Part shown: positions 18,894 through 29,700 of the stretch, piece by piece | How positions within the stretch are numbered: position 1 is the stretch's first letter | How the letters are laid out: each line of letters starts with the position of its first letter | NCBI RefSeq assembly: GCF_000016665.1 | Contig: NC_009523.1 | Coordinates: forward strand, 3,719,501 to 3,783,500 | Length of the DNA stretch: 64,000 bases | Reading direction: 5' to 3' | From: Roseiflexus sp. RS-1 | GTDB taxonomy: Bacteria > Chloroflexota > Chloroflexia > Chloroflexales > Roseiflexaceae | Made by a program: the position numbers and the translations under genes | The notes under the pieces: generated by a model | Told to the model about the DNA's origin: nothing | Databases searched by the model: none | The model's input: only the letters and a program-made list of their open reading frames with translations

Positions 18894-20330
18894 ATGGTCA
18901 GGCGACGAACAAAACTGATGCTCGGCATTGGCGCGCTCGCCGGTCTGTTGATCGGCACAACCGGAACATCCTTTGCCCAGGAGATCGATCCGGCGATTGC
19001 GGAAATGGGGGTTGTCACCGATACGATGTGGCTGCTGATCGCCGCCTTCCTGGTCTTTTTCATGCAGGCGGGCTTTGCGCTCGTCGAAGCCGGTTCCACG
19101 CAATCCAAGAACATGATCAACATCATGTTCAAAAACTTTATGGACTTCTGTATCGCTGCGCTGGCGTTCTGGATGATCGGTTGGGGTATCGCCTACGGCG
19201 CGACGGTCGGCGGGTTCTTTGGAACCGACCAGTTTTTCCTGGGAGATGTACGTGAGGCGGGGAGCGTGCCGACTCTTGCCCTCTGGCTGTTCCAGGTGGT
19301 GTTTGCGGGAACTGCGGCGACGATCGTGTCTGGCGCGATGGCGGAACGTACAAAGTTTGTTGCATACCTGATCTATAGTCTGGTTATCTCGATCCTTATC
19401 TACCCTGTCGTGGTCCACTGGGTATGGAGCGGCGCCGGCTGGCTCAATGACTACGATCCGACCACCACCGGCGACTGGGGATTCACCGATTTCGCCGGCT
19501 CGACAGTGGTTCACAGTGTTGGCGGTTGGGCGGCGCTGATGGGAGCATGGCTCCTCGGTCCGCGCCTGGGGCGCTATGGTCCGGATGGCAAGCCGCGCGA
19601 AATTCCCGGACACAGTGCAGCGCTCGCCGGTCTGGGGGTCTTTATTCTCTGGCTGGGATGGTATGGCTTCAACCCCGGCAGTCAGCTGGCGTTCAAAACC
19701 CAGGATGATGCCGATGCGATTGCGCTGGTGGCTGTGACGACCACGCTTGCTGCGGCTGCGGGCGCGGTTGGCGCAATGATCACAAGCTGGATCAAGAGTG
19801 GCAAGCCGGAACTCGGCGCATCGCTGAACGGCGTGCTTTCGGGTCTGGTAGCGATTACCGCCGGTTGCGCCTATATGCGTCCGATTGATGCAGTGATCGT
19901 CGGTCTGGTCGCCGGTCCGCTCTACGTGATCTCGATGAAGTGGCTGGAGGCGCTGAAGATCGACGACCCGGTCGGCGCGGTGCCGGTGCACCTGGTGAAC
20001 GGCGTCTGGGGGACGCTGGCGGTCGGTCTGTTTGCAACCATCGAAGGCAATACCGGTACAGTCGGTCTGTTTGCTGGCGGCGGTCCGCAGTTGCTGATCG
20101 CTCAGATCGTCGGCGTGCTGGCAATCGGCGTCTGGAGTGCGTTGACCAGTTTCCTGCTCTTCTTCATCATCAAGCGCACGATTGGTCTGCGCGTTTCGCC
20201 GGAAGAGGAAGAACTCGGTCTCGATATCGGCGAGCACGGGACGGTCGCGTACCCGGATATCCATAAGATGCCCGAACCTGAGACGATCCGCACGATTACC
20301 GGGAAGCCAGCTTCCAGCACGGCTGAGTAA
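18894..20330 (+). CDS. amtB: ammonium transporter
   Basis: A 478-residue Amt/MEP/Rh channel. A cleavable signal sequence (residues 1-28, ending TGTSFAQ) precedes the eleven-helix core, as in E. coli AmtB. The AMT signature region (DFAGSTVVHSVGGWAAL) carries the first pore His and GAVPVHLVNGVWGTL the second. The cytoplasmic tail after FFIIKRTIGLR (residues about 435-478) is the segment that contacts PII proteins in this family. The ATG at 18894 has AAGGAAGGAA upstream, whereas the longer frame to 18765 would place about 40 charged residues before the signal peptide and is rejected. No glnK lies next to it, unlike many bacteria. Confidence 0.96.
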   Translation: MVRRRTKLMLGIGALAGLLIGTTGTSFAQEIDPAIAEMGVVTDTMWLLIAAFLVFFMQAGFALVEAGSTQSKNMINIMFKNFMDFCIAALAFWMIGWGIAYGATVGGFFGTDQFFLGDVREAGSVPTLALWLFQVVFAGTAATIVSGAMAERTKFVAYLIYSLVISILIYPVVVHWVWSGAGWLNDYDPTTTGDWGFTDFAGSTVVHSVGGWAALMGAWLLGPRLGRYGPDGKPREIPGHSAALAGLGVFILWLGWYGFNPGSQLAFKTQDDADAIALVAVTTTLAAAAGAVGAMITSWIKSGKPELGASLNGVLSGLVAITAGCAYMRPIDAVIVGLVAGPLYVISMKWLEALKIDDPVGAVPVHLVNGVWGTLAVGLFATIEGNTGTVGLFAGGGPQLLIAQIVGVLAIGVWSALTSFLLFFIIKRTIGLRVSPEEEELGLDIGEHGTVAYPDIHKMPEPETIRTITGKPASSTAE

Positions 20331-20341
20331 GCCAGGCAAGG

Positions 20342-20376
20342 CGAGGTCTGGAGCGCACGCTCCAGACCTCGTTCCT
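20342..20376 (+). terminator. terminator after amtB
   Basis: A 14-bp perfect inverted repeat (20342-20355 with 20358-20371, GAGGTCTGGAGC core) followed by TTCCTG. Strong stem, weak T-tract. Confidence 0.65.
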
Positions 20377-20470
20377 GTGGAACGATCTTCCCCAGGTGAA
20401 CATCGCGCATATCAACTCCGCCGGAGAAACGTAACCTGCGTGTTCTCCTCTTTCCTGTCTTCATTTCTGC

Positions 20471-20499
20471 TTGACAAATCTCGTCTGTCGCTTTATAGT
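20471..20499 (+). promoter_or_regulatory. sigma-70-type promoter of gltB
   Basis: TTGACA at 20471-20476, a 17-base spacer and TATAGT at 20494-20499, the best promoter match in the window. It implies a leader of about 275 bases before the gltB start. I saw no recognised glutamine riboswitch in that leader. Confidence 0.65.
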
Positions 20500-20781
20500 A
20501 ACCCTTAACCTGATTTTGCGGATTGCAGCGACGCCCGCGGCCTGCTCGATTGAGGAGTGTGTGCTGTGGGCGTTTGTCGTCTATCGGTAAGCGACGCCTA
20601 CACCGGCGTTCATCAGCGCACTCGCGCTACGGCTGTTGCAACGCTTCCCAAAGCGGTCATTCGTTCGCATTCATCAGGGCATCCCGCATATACGCTTTCC
20701 GCTGATAGCAGCGCCGCTCCCCCGGGTCTGCGGAGCGCTGGTTCTGTGTACGCCATGTCAGGTAGCAAGGTGACAGACGAG

Positions 20782-23700
20782 ATGAACCAATTGAAAAACC
20801 TGAAGCAACGCGGTCTGTACGACCCGCGATTTGAACGAGATGCATGCGGTATCGGTTTTGTCGCGCGCCTCAGCGGTGAGCCGGACCACGCGATCCTGGC
20901 GTATGCGCTGATGGCGGTCGGGCGTATGGCGCACCGCGGCGGCGTGGCTGCCGATGGAAAAAGCGGTGATGGCGCCGGTGTGTTGACGCAGATTCCGCGC
21001 GCATTCTTTGCGCGTGAGCTGGCAATCCGCGGGATTCGCTATCCAGTCGACGATCTGGCCGTCGGCATGTTCTTTCTGCCCCAGAACGAAGGACACCGCA
21101 ATACTGCCCGCAGTGTGGTGGAACAGGTTCTTGCCCAGTATGGCATGGCGCTGCTGGCGTGGCGCCCGGTTCCGGTTAACCCGCATGCCCTCGGCGCGAG
21201 CGCGCGTGAGACGTGTCCGGTCATCGAACAGGCGCTGATTGCCCGCCCGCCGCATAATCACACCGCTCCGAACGCGTATGAGCGCGCCCTCTACCTGGCA
21301 CGCCGCACGATTGAAGCCGAAGCGCGCGCCCATCATCTGGAAGGTTTTTCCATCCCTTCGCTCTCCAGTCGCACGCTGATCTATAAAGGGTTGTTGGTTG
21401 CACCAGCATTGCCCGATTTCTATGAAGACCTGCGCGATCCATTGTATGAGACGGCAATCGCTCTCTATCATCAGCGCTACTCAACCAATACGTTTCCCTC
21501 CTGGGAACGCGCGCAACCCTTCCGTATGCTCTCGCACAACGGCGAGATCAACACGCTGCGCGGCAATATTATCTGGATGCAGGCGCGTGAGGCGGAGTGG
21601 CGCCGTGCGGCGATGGAGGTTGAACAACCCTCGCTGATCGAAGCGGCGATCGATGGCGATCCGCTGGCGATGGCGCTTAGCGCTGCAACGATCGGACCGG
21701 TTGTCGATACCAGCGGCAGCGACTCGGCAATGCTCGATAATGTGCTCGAACTGCTGGTTATGGGCGGGCGTGATATTCGCCACAGCCTGACGATGCTCGT
21801 TCCAGAAGCCTGGGAGCGCGTTCACGACATGGAACCCGCCCGACGCGCGTTCTACCAGTATCACGCCGGGTTGATGGAACCGTGGGATGGTCCGGCTGCG
21901 CTGGCGTTCTGCGACGGGCAGGTGGTCGGTCTGGCGCTCGATCGCAATGGGTTGCGTCCGGCACGCTACCTGTTGACCGATGATGGTCTGGTGATCTGTG
22001 GCTCGGAAGTCGGCGCGGTGGTGATCGATGAGTCGCGGATTGTGCGCAAAGGGAAGGTGGGTCCCGGTCAGATGATCGCTGCTGACCTGCGCACCGGGCG
22101 CTTTGAGGAAAATGATGAGATTCGCAGCACGCTTGCGGCGCGCCGTCCGTATGCCGAGTGGCTCAAGCGCCATATGCGCGTGCTCGCCCCGGCAGGCGCA
22201 CCGCGCGTCAGCGAACCGGATGAGCCGGAAAGCCACGCCTCACGTGAAAGCAAGTCGGCGCTGCTCGGCGAGTTGCAGCGTGCGTTTGGGTATACCGCCG
22301 AAGAACTGGCGGTCGTCCTCAAGCCGATGCTGCGCGATGGTCAGGAACCGGTCGGTTCGATGGGCGATGATACGCCGACTGCCGTTCTCGCTGACCGCCC
22401 ACGCCCGCTGTACAACTACTTCAAGCAACGCTTCGCCGAAGTGACCAACCCGCCGATCGACCCGATCCGCGAAGAACTGGTCATGTCCCTCTCGTTCAGT
22501 CTCGGGCGACGCGGTCATCTGTTGCTGGAAAAGCCGGAACATGCCCATCTGCTCCGTCTGGCAAGCCCGGTGCTGAACAACGAACATCTTGCGATGCTGC
22601 GCGATCTGCGCGATCCGGCATTTGCGACGGCAACACTCAATGCGACATTCGTGGCTGATGATGGCGTTCAGGGTATGCTCTCTGCGCTTGATCGCCTGTG
22701 TCGTGAGGCGGAAGCGGCGATTGCCGCCGATAAAGTTATCCTGATCATCAGCGATCGCGGCGTTGATGAACGCCACGCACCAATTCCAGCGCTCCTGGCG
22801 CTCGGTGCGGTGCACCAGCATCTCATTCGCGTCGGGTTGCGCACGTCGGTGAGCCTGGTGGTCGAGAGCGGCGAACCGCGCGAGGTGCATCACCTGGCAT
22901 GCCTGGTCGGGATGGGCGCTGAAGCGGTCAATCCGTACCTGGCGCTGGCAACCGTGCGCGCGCTCGCCGTCGAGCGCGATGAGGTGCGCGGGAAGGCAGC
23001 CGAAACCCACGACCGGCGCGCGGCTGGCGAACTGGCTGACGAAGCCGAACAGAACTACATTCACGCGCTCGAAAAGGGGTTGCTCAAGGTGATGTCCAAA
23101 ATGGGCATCTCCACCGTGGATAGTTACTGCGGCGCTCAGATTTTTGAGATCGTCGGTCTGGCGAAAGAAGTCACCGAACGCTGTTTTGCGGGCGTCCCTT
23201 CTCACCTCGGCGGGTATGGCTTCCGCAAACTTGCCGCCGATGTGCTCGAACATCACGATGCAGCATTCTCGAATCGTCTGCCGCTCCTCGCCGGTCGCTC
23301 GACACTGCCGCATCCGGGATATTACAAGTTCAAGAAGGATGGCGAGTATCACGCCTTCTCGCCAGCGGTCGTCCATGCGTTGCAACGCGCCGCCAACGGC
23401 GGCAGTTACGCCGACTATCTCGCCTACAGCAAACTGGTGCATGACCGTCCACCGGTTGAGTTGCGCGATCTGCTCGAAATCGTACCCCCCGATGAGCGCG
23501 AAGCAGGACCCGCCGCGCCGATCCCTGTCGATGACGTCGAACCGATCGAAGCAATTGTGCGGCGCTTCTCGACTGCGGCGATGTCCCACGGTTCGACCAG
23601 CGCCGAAGCGCACGAAACGCTGTCGATTGCGATGAACCGGCTTGGCGGCATGAGCAACTCCGGTGAAGGCGGCGAAGACCCGGCGCGCTACAACAACGAA

Positions 23701-25446
23701 CGCAACAGTACGATCAAGCAGGTCGCCTCCGGGCGCTTCGGTGTCACGCCGGCGTACCTGGCATCGGCGCTGGAGTTGCAGATCAAAATGGCGCAGGGGT
23801 CCAAACCTGGCGAGGGCGGGCAGATTCCCGGCATCAAGGTCTCTGAGGAAATTGCACGCATTCGCCATACGACGCCTGGCGTGGCGCTGATCTCGCCGCC
23901 GCCGCACCACGATATCTACAGCATCGAAGACCTGGCGCAGTTGATCTACGACCTGAAGCAGGTCAATCCGCGAGCGGCGGTGTCGGTCAAACTGGTTGCC
24001 GAAGCAGGCGTGGGGACGATTGCTGCCGGGGTTGCCAAAGGCGGCGCCGATGTGATTCATATTTCCGGGCATTCGGGCGGCACCGGCGCGTCGCCGCTCT
24101 CGTCGATCAAGAATGCCGGGATCAACTGGGAATTGGGGCTTGCGGAAACGCAACAGACGCTGGTGCTCAACGGGTTGCGCGGGCGGGTCCGGTTGCGTGT
24201 CGATGGCGGGTTCAAAACCGGGCGCGACGTGGTGATGGCAGCGCTGCTTGGCGCCGATGAGTTCTCGTTCGGCACCGCTGCACTCATCGCTGAGGGATGC
24301 GTCATGGCGCGCACCTGTCACACGAATAACTGCCCGGTCGGCGTTGCCACGCAGCGCCCCGACCTGCGCGCCAGATTTCCCGGTAAGCCGGAACACGTGG
24401 TCAACTTTTTCCGCCATGTGGCGCAGGAGGTACGCGAAATCCTGGCGTCAATCGGCGCACGGTCGCTCAATGATATTATCGGGCGCACCGACCTGCTGCG
24501 TCAGGTCCGGCGCGGTCACGCGGGCGCCGATGCGCTCGATCTGTCGGCGCTGCTTGCACGCTTTGACCGCCCCGGCGATCCGATCCGCAATGTTCAGCCC
24601 TGGAACGGAATGATCGAGATCGGTGCGCTGAACCGGCGGTTGATCGAGGATGCCGCCTGTGCGATCGATCACCAGCTGCACGTTGAATTGCACTACCCGA
24701 TCACGAATGTTGACCGCACCGTCGGCGCAACCCTGTCGGGCGAGATCGGGCGACGCTTTGGCGAGGCGGGATTGCCCGAAGGTATGATCACGGTGAGTTT
24801 CCGCGGCAGCGCCGGTCAGAGTTTTGGGGCGTTCCTGGCGCCCGGCATGCGGCTGCTGCTCGATGGTGAATGCAACGACTATGTCGGCAAAGGGATGGCG
24901 GGCGGCGAAATTGTTGTGCGGCCGCTGCCGCAGGCGCGTTATCCCTGGCACGAGAGTACGATCATTGGCAATACATGCCTGTACGGGGCGACCGGCGGCA
25001 CGCTCTTCGCAGCCGGGCGCGCCGGTGAGCGCTTCGCCGTGCGCAACTCGGGCGCGGTTGCAGTGGTCGAGGGGGTTGGCGATCACGGGTGCGAGTATAT
25101 GACGGGCGGTGTGGTGCTGGTCATCGGTCCGACAGGGCGCAACTTCGCAGCCGGCATGACCGGCGGCATGGCATATGTGTACGACGAAAACGGTGCATTC
25201 CCGTCGCGCTGCAACACCGAAATGGTCACGCTCACGATGCTCGACCCGGCGGATGAGGATAATGTGCGGGCGCTGCTGGTGCGGCACATGGAACTGACCG
25301 GCAGTCCACACGCGGCATCGCTGCTGGAGCGCTGGGAAGTGGCGCGTGGCGCGTTCTGGCGTGTTCAACCGCGCGGGATGGAGACGGTTCGCCTGCCGAA
25401 GGCGCTCCTGCGTGTCCGCGAACGCACCCTCGGCGCCCACCGGTGA
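20782..25446 (+). CDS. gltB: glutamate synthase large subunit
   Basis: 1554 residues, a full-length GOGAT alpha subunit that transfers the glutamine amide to 2-oxoglutarate. The N-terminal class II glutamine amidotransferase has its nucleophilic Cys in ERDACGIGFVA close to the N-terminus, where the family is processed to expose it. The FMN-binding synthase domain shows GGADVIHISGHSGGTGASP and LRVDGGFKTGRDV. The 3Fe-4S Cys cluster is in ARTCHTNNCPVGVATQ. The C-terminal GXGXG beta-helix is rich in GGTLFAAGRAG and TGGVVLVIGPTG type turns. I choose ATG 20782 (AAGGTGA upstream); an ATG at 20755 and a frame to 20557 are also open. No gltD is adjacent, so the NADPH- or ferredoxin-linked partner must be elsewhere. 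Confidence 0.96.
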   Translation: MNQLKNLKQRGLYDPRFERDACGIGFVARLSGEPDHAILAYALMAVGRMAHRGGVAADGKSGDGAGVLTQIPRAFFARELAIRGIRYPVDDLAVGMFFLPQNEGHRNTARSVVEQVLAQYGMALLAWRPVPVNPHALGASARETCPVIEQALIARPPHNHTAPNAYERALYLARRTIEAEARAHHLEGFSIPSLSSRTLIYKGLLVAPALPDFYEDLRDPLYETAIALYHQRYSTNTFPSWERAQPFRMLSHNGEINTLRGNIIWMQAREAEWRRAAMEVEQPSLIEAAIDGDPLAMALSAATIGPVVDTSGSDSAMLDNVLELLVMGGRDIRHSLTMLVPEAWERVHDMEPARRAFYQYHAGLMEPWDGPAALAFCDGQVVGLALDRNGLRPARYLLTDDGLVICGSEVGAVVIDESRIVRKGKVGPGQMIAADLRTGRFEENDEIRSTLAARRPYAEWLKRHMRVLAPAGAPRVSEPDEPESHASRESKSALLGELQRAFGYTAEELAVVLKPMLRDGQEPVGSMGDDTPTAVLADRPRPLYNYFKQRFAEVTNPPIDPIREELVMSLSFSLGRRGHLLLEKPEHAHLLRLASPVLNNEHLAMLRDLRDPAFATATLNATFVADDGVQGMLSALDRLCREAEAAIAADKVILIISDRGVDERHAPIPALLALGAVHQHLIRVGLRTSVSLVVESGEPREVHHLACLVGMGAEAVNPYLALATVRALAVERDEVRGKAAETHDRRAAGELADEAEQNYIHALEKGLLKVMSKMGISTVDSYCGAQIFEIVGLAKEVTERCFAGVPSHLGGYGFRKLAADVLEHHDAAFSNRLPLLAGRSTLPHPGYYKFKKDGEYHAFSPAVVHALQRAANGGSYADYLAYSKLVHDRPPVELRDLLEIVPPDEREAGPAAPIPVDDVEPIEAIVRRFSTAAMSHGSTSAEAHETLSIAMNRLGGMSNSGEGGEDPARYNNERNSTIKQVASGRFGVTPAYLASALELQIKMAQGSKPGEGGQIPGIKVSEEIARIRHTTPGVALISPPPHHDIYSIEDLAQLIYDLKQVNPRAAVSVKLVAEAGVGTIAAGVAKGGADVIHISGHSGGTGASPLSSIKNAGINWELGLAETQQTLVLNGLRGRVRLRVDGGFKTGRDVVMAALLGADEFSFGTAALIAEGCVMARTCHTNNCPVGVATQRPDLRARFPGKPEHVVNFFRHVAQEVREILASIGARSLNDIIGRTDLLRQVRRGHAGADALDLSALLARFDRPGDPIRNVQPWNGMIEIGALNRRLIEDAACAIDHQLHVELHYPITNVDRTVGATLSGEIGRRFGEAGLPEGMITVSFRGSAGQSFGAFLAPGMRLLLDGECNDYVGKGMAGGEIVVRPLPQARYPWHESTIIGNTCLYGATGGTLFAAGRAGERFAVRNSGAVAVVEGVGDHGCEYMTGGVVLVIGPTGRNFAAGMTGGMAYVYDENGAFPSRCNTEMVTLTMLDPADEDNVRALLVRHMELTGSPHAASLLERWEVARGAFWRVQPRGMETVRLPKALLRVRERTLGAHR

Positions 25447-25697
25447 TCATCCGTGCGCTCTTTGGGAATAAACCACGGATACACATGGATGAGACGGATG
25501 GGCATGGATGTTTTTATTCTTAATCCGTGCCGATCTGTGTTCTATTCATTAGAAACCACAGATTGCCACAGATGAGACGGATAGCCACGGATGTTTATTC
25601 TCAATCCGTACTCATCCGTGGACTATTCGCTGTCGTGCTCATGGAGATTGAGCATTAAATCCGGTATGCGCCGCGCGCCGTCGGGGTGAACCCCTCT
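25447..25697. repeat. ACGGAT-type dispersed repeats (two units)
   Basis: No gene is seen. Units contain CCACGGATTGCCACAGATG-like sequence and, facing it, ATCCGTGCCGATCTGTG-like sequence, so each unit can fold on itself. The same family forms the array at 30738-31124. A 40-base stretch starting TGGAGATTGAGCATTAAATC at 25639 recurs at 26072. Confidence 0.65.
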
Positions 25698-25871
25698 TCT
25701 CAAGGGTAGATTTCTTGGGAGAGATCAGTGATCTTCTGCATTCCGGCGCGCTTTTGCCCCTCATCCCCCCTGCCCCCTTTCAACCCACACGGGGAGAAGG
25801 GGGAGTTCAGGCGTTCTGATGCCTGAAACGGGAGATGTCCACAGGAGCTTCCTGGAAAAACCTACCTCTGT
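25698..25871 (+). repeat. dispersed 170-180-bp repeat, copy A
   Basis: Begins TCTCAAGGGTAGATTTCTTG and contains the internal hairpin arms CCCCTTT / GGGGAGAAGGGGG. Other copies are at 53396-53560 (inverted), 61217-61393 and 62141-62311. Confidence 0.75.
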
Positions 25872-26250
25872 AAGTGAACCCCTCGGCTAGCCAGGGCGAA
25901 GCCCGCCTGCGCGGGCGCGACGTTGCGCGTGCGGGCTGAAGCCCTCCCTGAGCGCGGGGAAGCCCCTGCGGGGCTCTGGCGTTCTCACCGCTGAGAGCGA
26001 TGGGCAGCACGATTGAACCACGTGCATCCTGGGTGCGCGGGCGTCCCCGCCCGCATGCGGAGACGGCGGGCTGATGGAGATTGAGCAATAAATCCGGTAT
26101 GCGCCGCGCGCCGTCAGGCTCAAGCCCTCGGCTACACGGGGCGAAGCCCGCCTGCGCGGGCTATGGTGGATGTGATCTCAAAACCATCACCATCCGTGCC
26201 GATCCGTGGTCTGTTCATTATGAAACCACGGATTGCCACGGATGTTTTCA
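25872..26250. repeat. mixed palindromic intergenic repeats
   Basis: No gene is seen. It holds GCCCGCCTGCGCGGGC hairpins (25905-25920, 26145-26162), a second copy of the TGGAGATTGAGCAATAAATC stretch (26072) and the left part of an ACGGAT unit, which is interrupted by the MITE-like element at 26251. Confidence 0.6.
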
Positions 26251-26427
26251 TTTCTTACAGCATTTCTCAGATACACTGACCATTGTTCCTTATCTGCCGT
26301 GTCGCGCGAGGCGTCTGCTGCCAGCGGATTGTAGACCGAAATTCATTTCGGTCGCCTTGTGGGGAGTGCGATTCCGGGAGTGTTGAACCTCGTCTGCCAG
26401 GTTCAACCTTTGTGAGAACTGCTATAA
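26251..26427 (-). mobile_element. MITE-like element, copy 2 (about 177 bp)
   Basis: Inverted relative to copy 1 at 11328-11501. It shares the internal ACCGAAATTCATTTCGGT near-palindrome, the block CCGTGTCGCGCGAGGCG and the end GAACTGCTATAA (26416-26427); the other end is degenerate (TTTCTTACAGCATTTC). Both flanks are halves of an ACGGAT repeat unit, so it appears to be inserted into that repeat. Confidence 0.6.
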
Positions 26428-26772
26428 TCCGTGCCGATCCGTCGCACCCGTGCCGATCCGTGTTCTATTCCGGCCTTGTAGGACAAAGCCCGCCGGAACG
26501 ACCTGCTGCTGTGATGCATGGCACGGCATAAATGACAGTTTCTTAATTCTTGTTGCGACACGTTAACCGAACAGGGAATGTAGGGCATTACAATCACCAA
26601 CGGCGCTGCGCAGCACTGCACGGATGATATTTCTTTCATCTGATTATGACAAGTTAACCGAAAAAAAACCGAAAAGGGGGTGATATTCTCATCGTAAGTA
26701 CTGCCCGTGGCGCGCTCCGCTGCTCCAGCGCGACGCACCGGGCGCAGGTTGCAGAACCGACAGGAGTTTGCT
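26428..26772 (+). promoter_or_regulatory. upstream region of the NHL/peptidase gene
   Basis: After a partial ACGGAT unit the sequence becomes unique. A 10-base direct repeat GTTAACCGAA occurs at 26562-26571 and 26653-26662, 91 bases apart, and could be a regulator site. No convincing -35/-10 pair was found. AGGAGT lies eight bases before the ATG. Confidence 0.3.
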
Positions 26773-29700
26773 ATGCATCTACGAACACTCATCGCCGTCG
26801 TATGCGCACTCTCCTTGGTGATGACCTCACTCGCCGTCACACTCGTCACCAGCAGCGCTGGTGAAGCAGCCCTGGCGCAGCAAACACAGCCCTACCGCGT
26901 TTTTCAGTTCGCCGTCGGCGCCCAGGCACCGGTGGGACAGTTCAACAATCCCTCCGGCGTGGCAGTGGCGCCCGACGGCACGGTCTACGTGGCAGATAGC
27001 GATAACCACCGTATCCAGCGCTTCAGTGCTGCTGGCGAGCTCCTCGGCGCGTGGGGATCGCCGGGCACGGGCGATGGACAATTCAGCAGTCCACGCAGCG
27101 TGGCAGTGGCGCCCGATGGCACGGTCTACGTGGCGGATACGGGCAACCACCGTATCCAGCGCTTCAGCGCCATTGGAACTTTCCTTGGTACGTGGGGATC
27201 GGCAGGACTTCTCATTGATGGTCAATTCTGGTATCCCTCCGACGTGGCGGTGACATCCGACGGTACAGTGTACGTGGTGGATGACCACCGCATCCAGCGC
27301 TTCAGCGCCACCGGAGTCTTTCTCGGCGCGTGGGGGTGGAGACCTGGCAAACGAGTGGCAGTGGTGCCCGACAACACGGTCTACGTGGCGGATAGTGACA
27401 ACCACCGTATCCGGCGATTTAGCGCCATTGGCGCGTTCCTTGGTGAGTGGGGATCACGCGGCAGCGGCGAGGGGCAGTTCAACACACCTTCTGACGTGGC
27501 AGTCGCACCTGACGGCACGGTCTACGTGGCAGACTACTGGAACCATCGCATTCAGCGCTTCAGCGCCGACGGAACCTTCCTCGGCGCGTGGGGATCAAGC
27601 GGTAGCGGCAATGGGCAATTCGTCGGACATTTGAGTGTGGAGGTAGCACCCAACAATACGGTCTACGTGGCAGATAGCTTCCGCATCCAGCGCTTCAGCG
27701 CCACTGGAACCTTCCTCGGTGCGTGGGGATCACGGGGCAGCGACCAAGGGCAATTCAGCAGTCCGAGCGGCGCGGCGGTGGCGTCCGACGGCACGGTCTA
27801 TGTGGCAGATAGTAACAACCACCGCATCCAGCGCTTCAGCGCCGACGGAACCTTCCTGGGCGCGTGGGGAGCGGAAGGCAGCGGTGACGGGCAGTTCGTC
27901 TATCCTCGTAGCGTGGCAGTGGCGTCCGACGGCACGGTCTATGTGGCAGATAGTAACAACCACCGCATCCAGCGCTTCAGCGCTACTGGAACCTTCCTGG
28001 GCAAATGGGGGTCGGAGGGCAGCAGCGACGGGCAATTCATATATCCTCTGAACGTAGCAGTAGCGCTCGACGGCACCGTCTACGTGGCGGATGTGGCTAA
28101 GGGTAGCATTCAGCGCTTTAGCGCCACCGGCGCGTTCATCGGCACGTGGGGGTCGCAGGAAGGGGCAGGCAACCTTCATTTCTATCCTGCTGGCTTGGCA
28201 GTAGCGTCTAACGGCGTGGTCTACGTGGCAAATGCCAACAAATCACGCATCGAGCGCTTCAGCGCCACCGGAACTTTCCTCGACGCATGGGGTTCTCTTG
28301 GCATCAACGACGGTCAGCTCTGGAGTCCTAGAGGTATAGCGGTGGCGCCTGATGGCACTATCTACGTTGCGGATACAGGTAACGGCCGCATTCAGCACTT
28401 TAGTGCCACTGGAATCTTCCTCGGCTCGTGGGATTCGTGGAGCATCTTTGACCGGCAGTTGTTACAAAGTCCTCTAGAAAGCCCCGAAGACGTGGCAGTG
28501 GCGCCCGACGGCAAGGTCTATGTGGTGGATAATGGCAACCACCGCATCCAGGTGTTCGGAACAGACTACCCAAATGCCTGGCGCGGCGAGTTCTTCGCCA
28601 ACGACTGGCTCACCGGACCGGTTCTGCACGTTGAGAATGTGCCCGACCTGTTCCTGAACCGGTCGTGGGTTGGGCAACCGGCGGCGACCATCCCCGCCGA
28701 CCATTTCACCAGTCGCTGGCTGCGCTATGTGAACTTCCCCACCACCGGACGCTACCGCTTCACCATCCGCGCCGATGATGGCGTGCGTTTCTGGATTGAT
28801 GACCGGCTGGTGGTCGAGTCCTGGCAGCCGCAGTTGCTCACCCGCGAGGTGACCGTTGAGCTGTCGGCGGGCTACCATAAATTGCTGGTCGAACATTGGG
28901 ATCGGGATGGTGGAGCGACGCTGGCGCTGGAGTGGGCGAGGGCGGACAATACAACGCCTACACCGACGGCGACCCCATCCCCGACGCCTACCCCATCGCC
29001 GACACTGACCCCATCGCCGACGGCGACCCCATCCCCGACGCCCACCCCGCCGATCGACTCCGCCATCGGGGTGGATCTGACAATCGGCCTGTATCGCAAT
29101 CCGAACAGCCAGGAGCGGGCGGTCTATGAGGAGATGATTCGCTATCTCGCCGACGCACTGTTCGAAGTGTCGAATGGCGCGCACAAACTGCGCACGGTGC
29201 GCATCTATCCGAACAATACATCAGCAAAAGATATTATCTGGGTGGAGAGATGCTGGCCGAGTGCCCACATTTCAGGATATGGGAGAGCACAACACGGTTT
29301 GCGTATCCAAATGTGCGACATATTCGACTTCGGCTCCGGTAGTTACAACTACTTGCAGAACCGGCGCGCCTGGGAGAATGCGGGCTATACCATCGCCCAC
29401 GAAATGGGGCACTACCTCTACTCGCTGTATGATGAATACCGAAACGACAGAAGAACGTGTGATTGGACAAATGATCCCGGTGCTCCTTGCCGGGACGACA
29501 TACCGGTCTCGCCATCGGTGATGCATAGTCAATGGAATGCTACAGGTGGTCAGTATAGCTGGCTGAACTTCTCGTCGGCGGCGAATTACAGCACAAGAAC
29601 GGCTCAGTACCGGGTCTATCGGGCAAGCGGCTGGGAGACGCTGGTCCGGCGACCGGAACTTGACCCACGCGATGGCGTGCTGGCATATTATCCACGCCGG

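Noticed and set aside
20506-20781. Glutamine (glnA-type) riboswitch in the gltB leader
   Set aside because: The leader contains CGTTCATC but lacks the rest of the conserved glnA RNA motif, so I do not call it.
22240-24417. 725-codon minus-strand ORF opposite gltB
   Set aside because: Its translation is His/Arg/Gln-rich without a fold signature, and the plus strand encodes an intact glutamate synthase.
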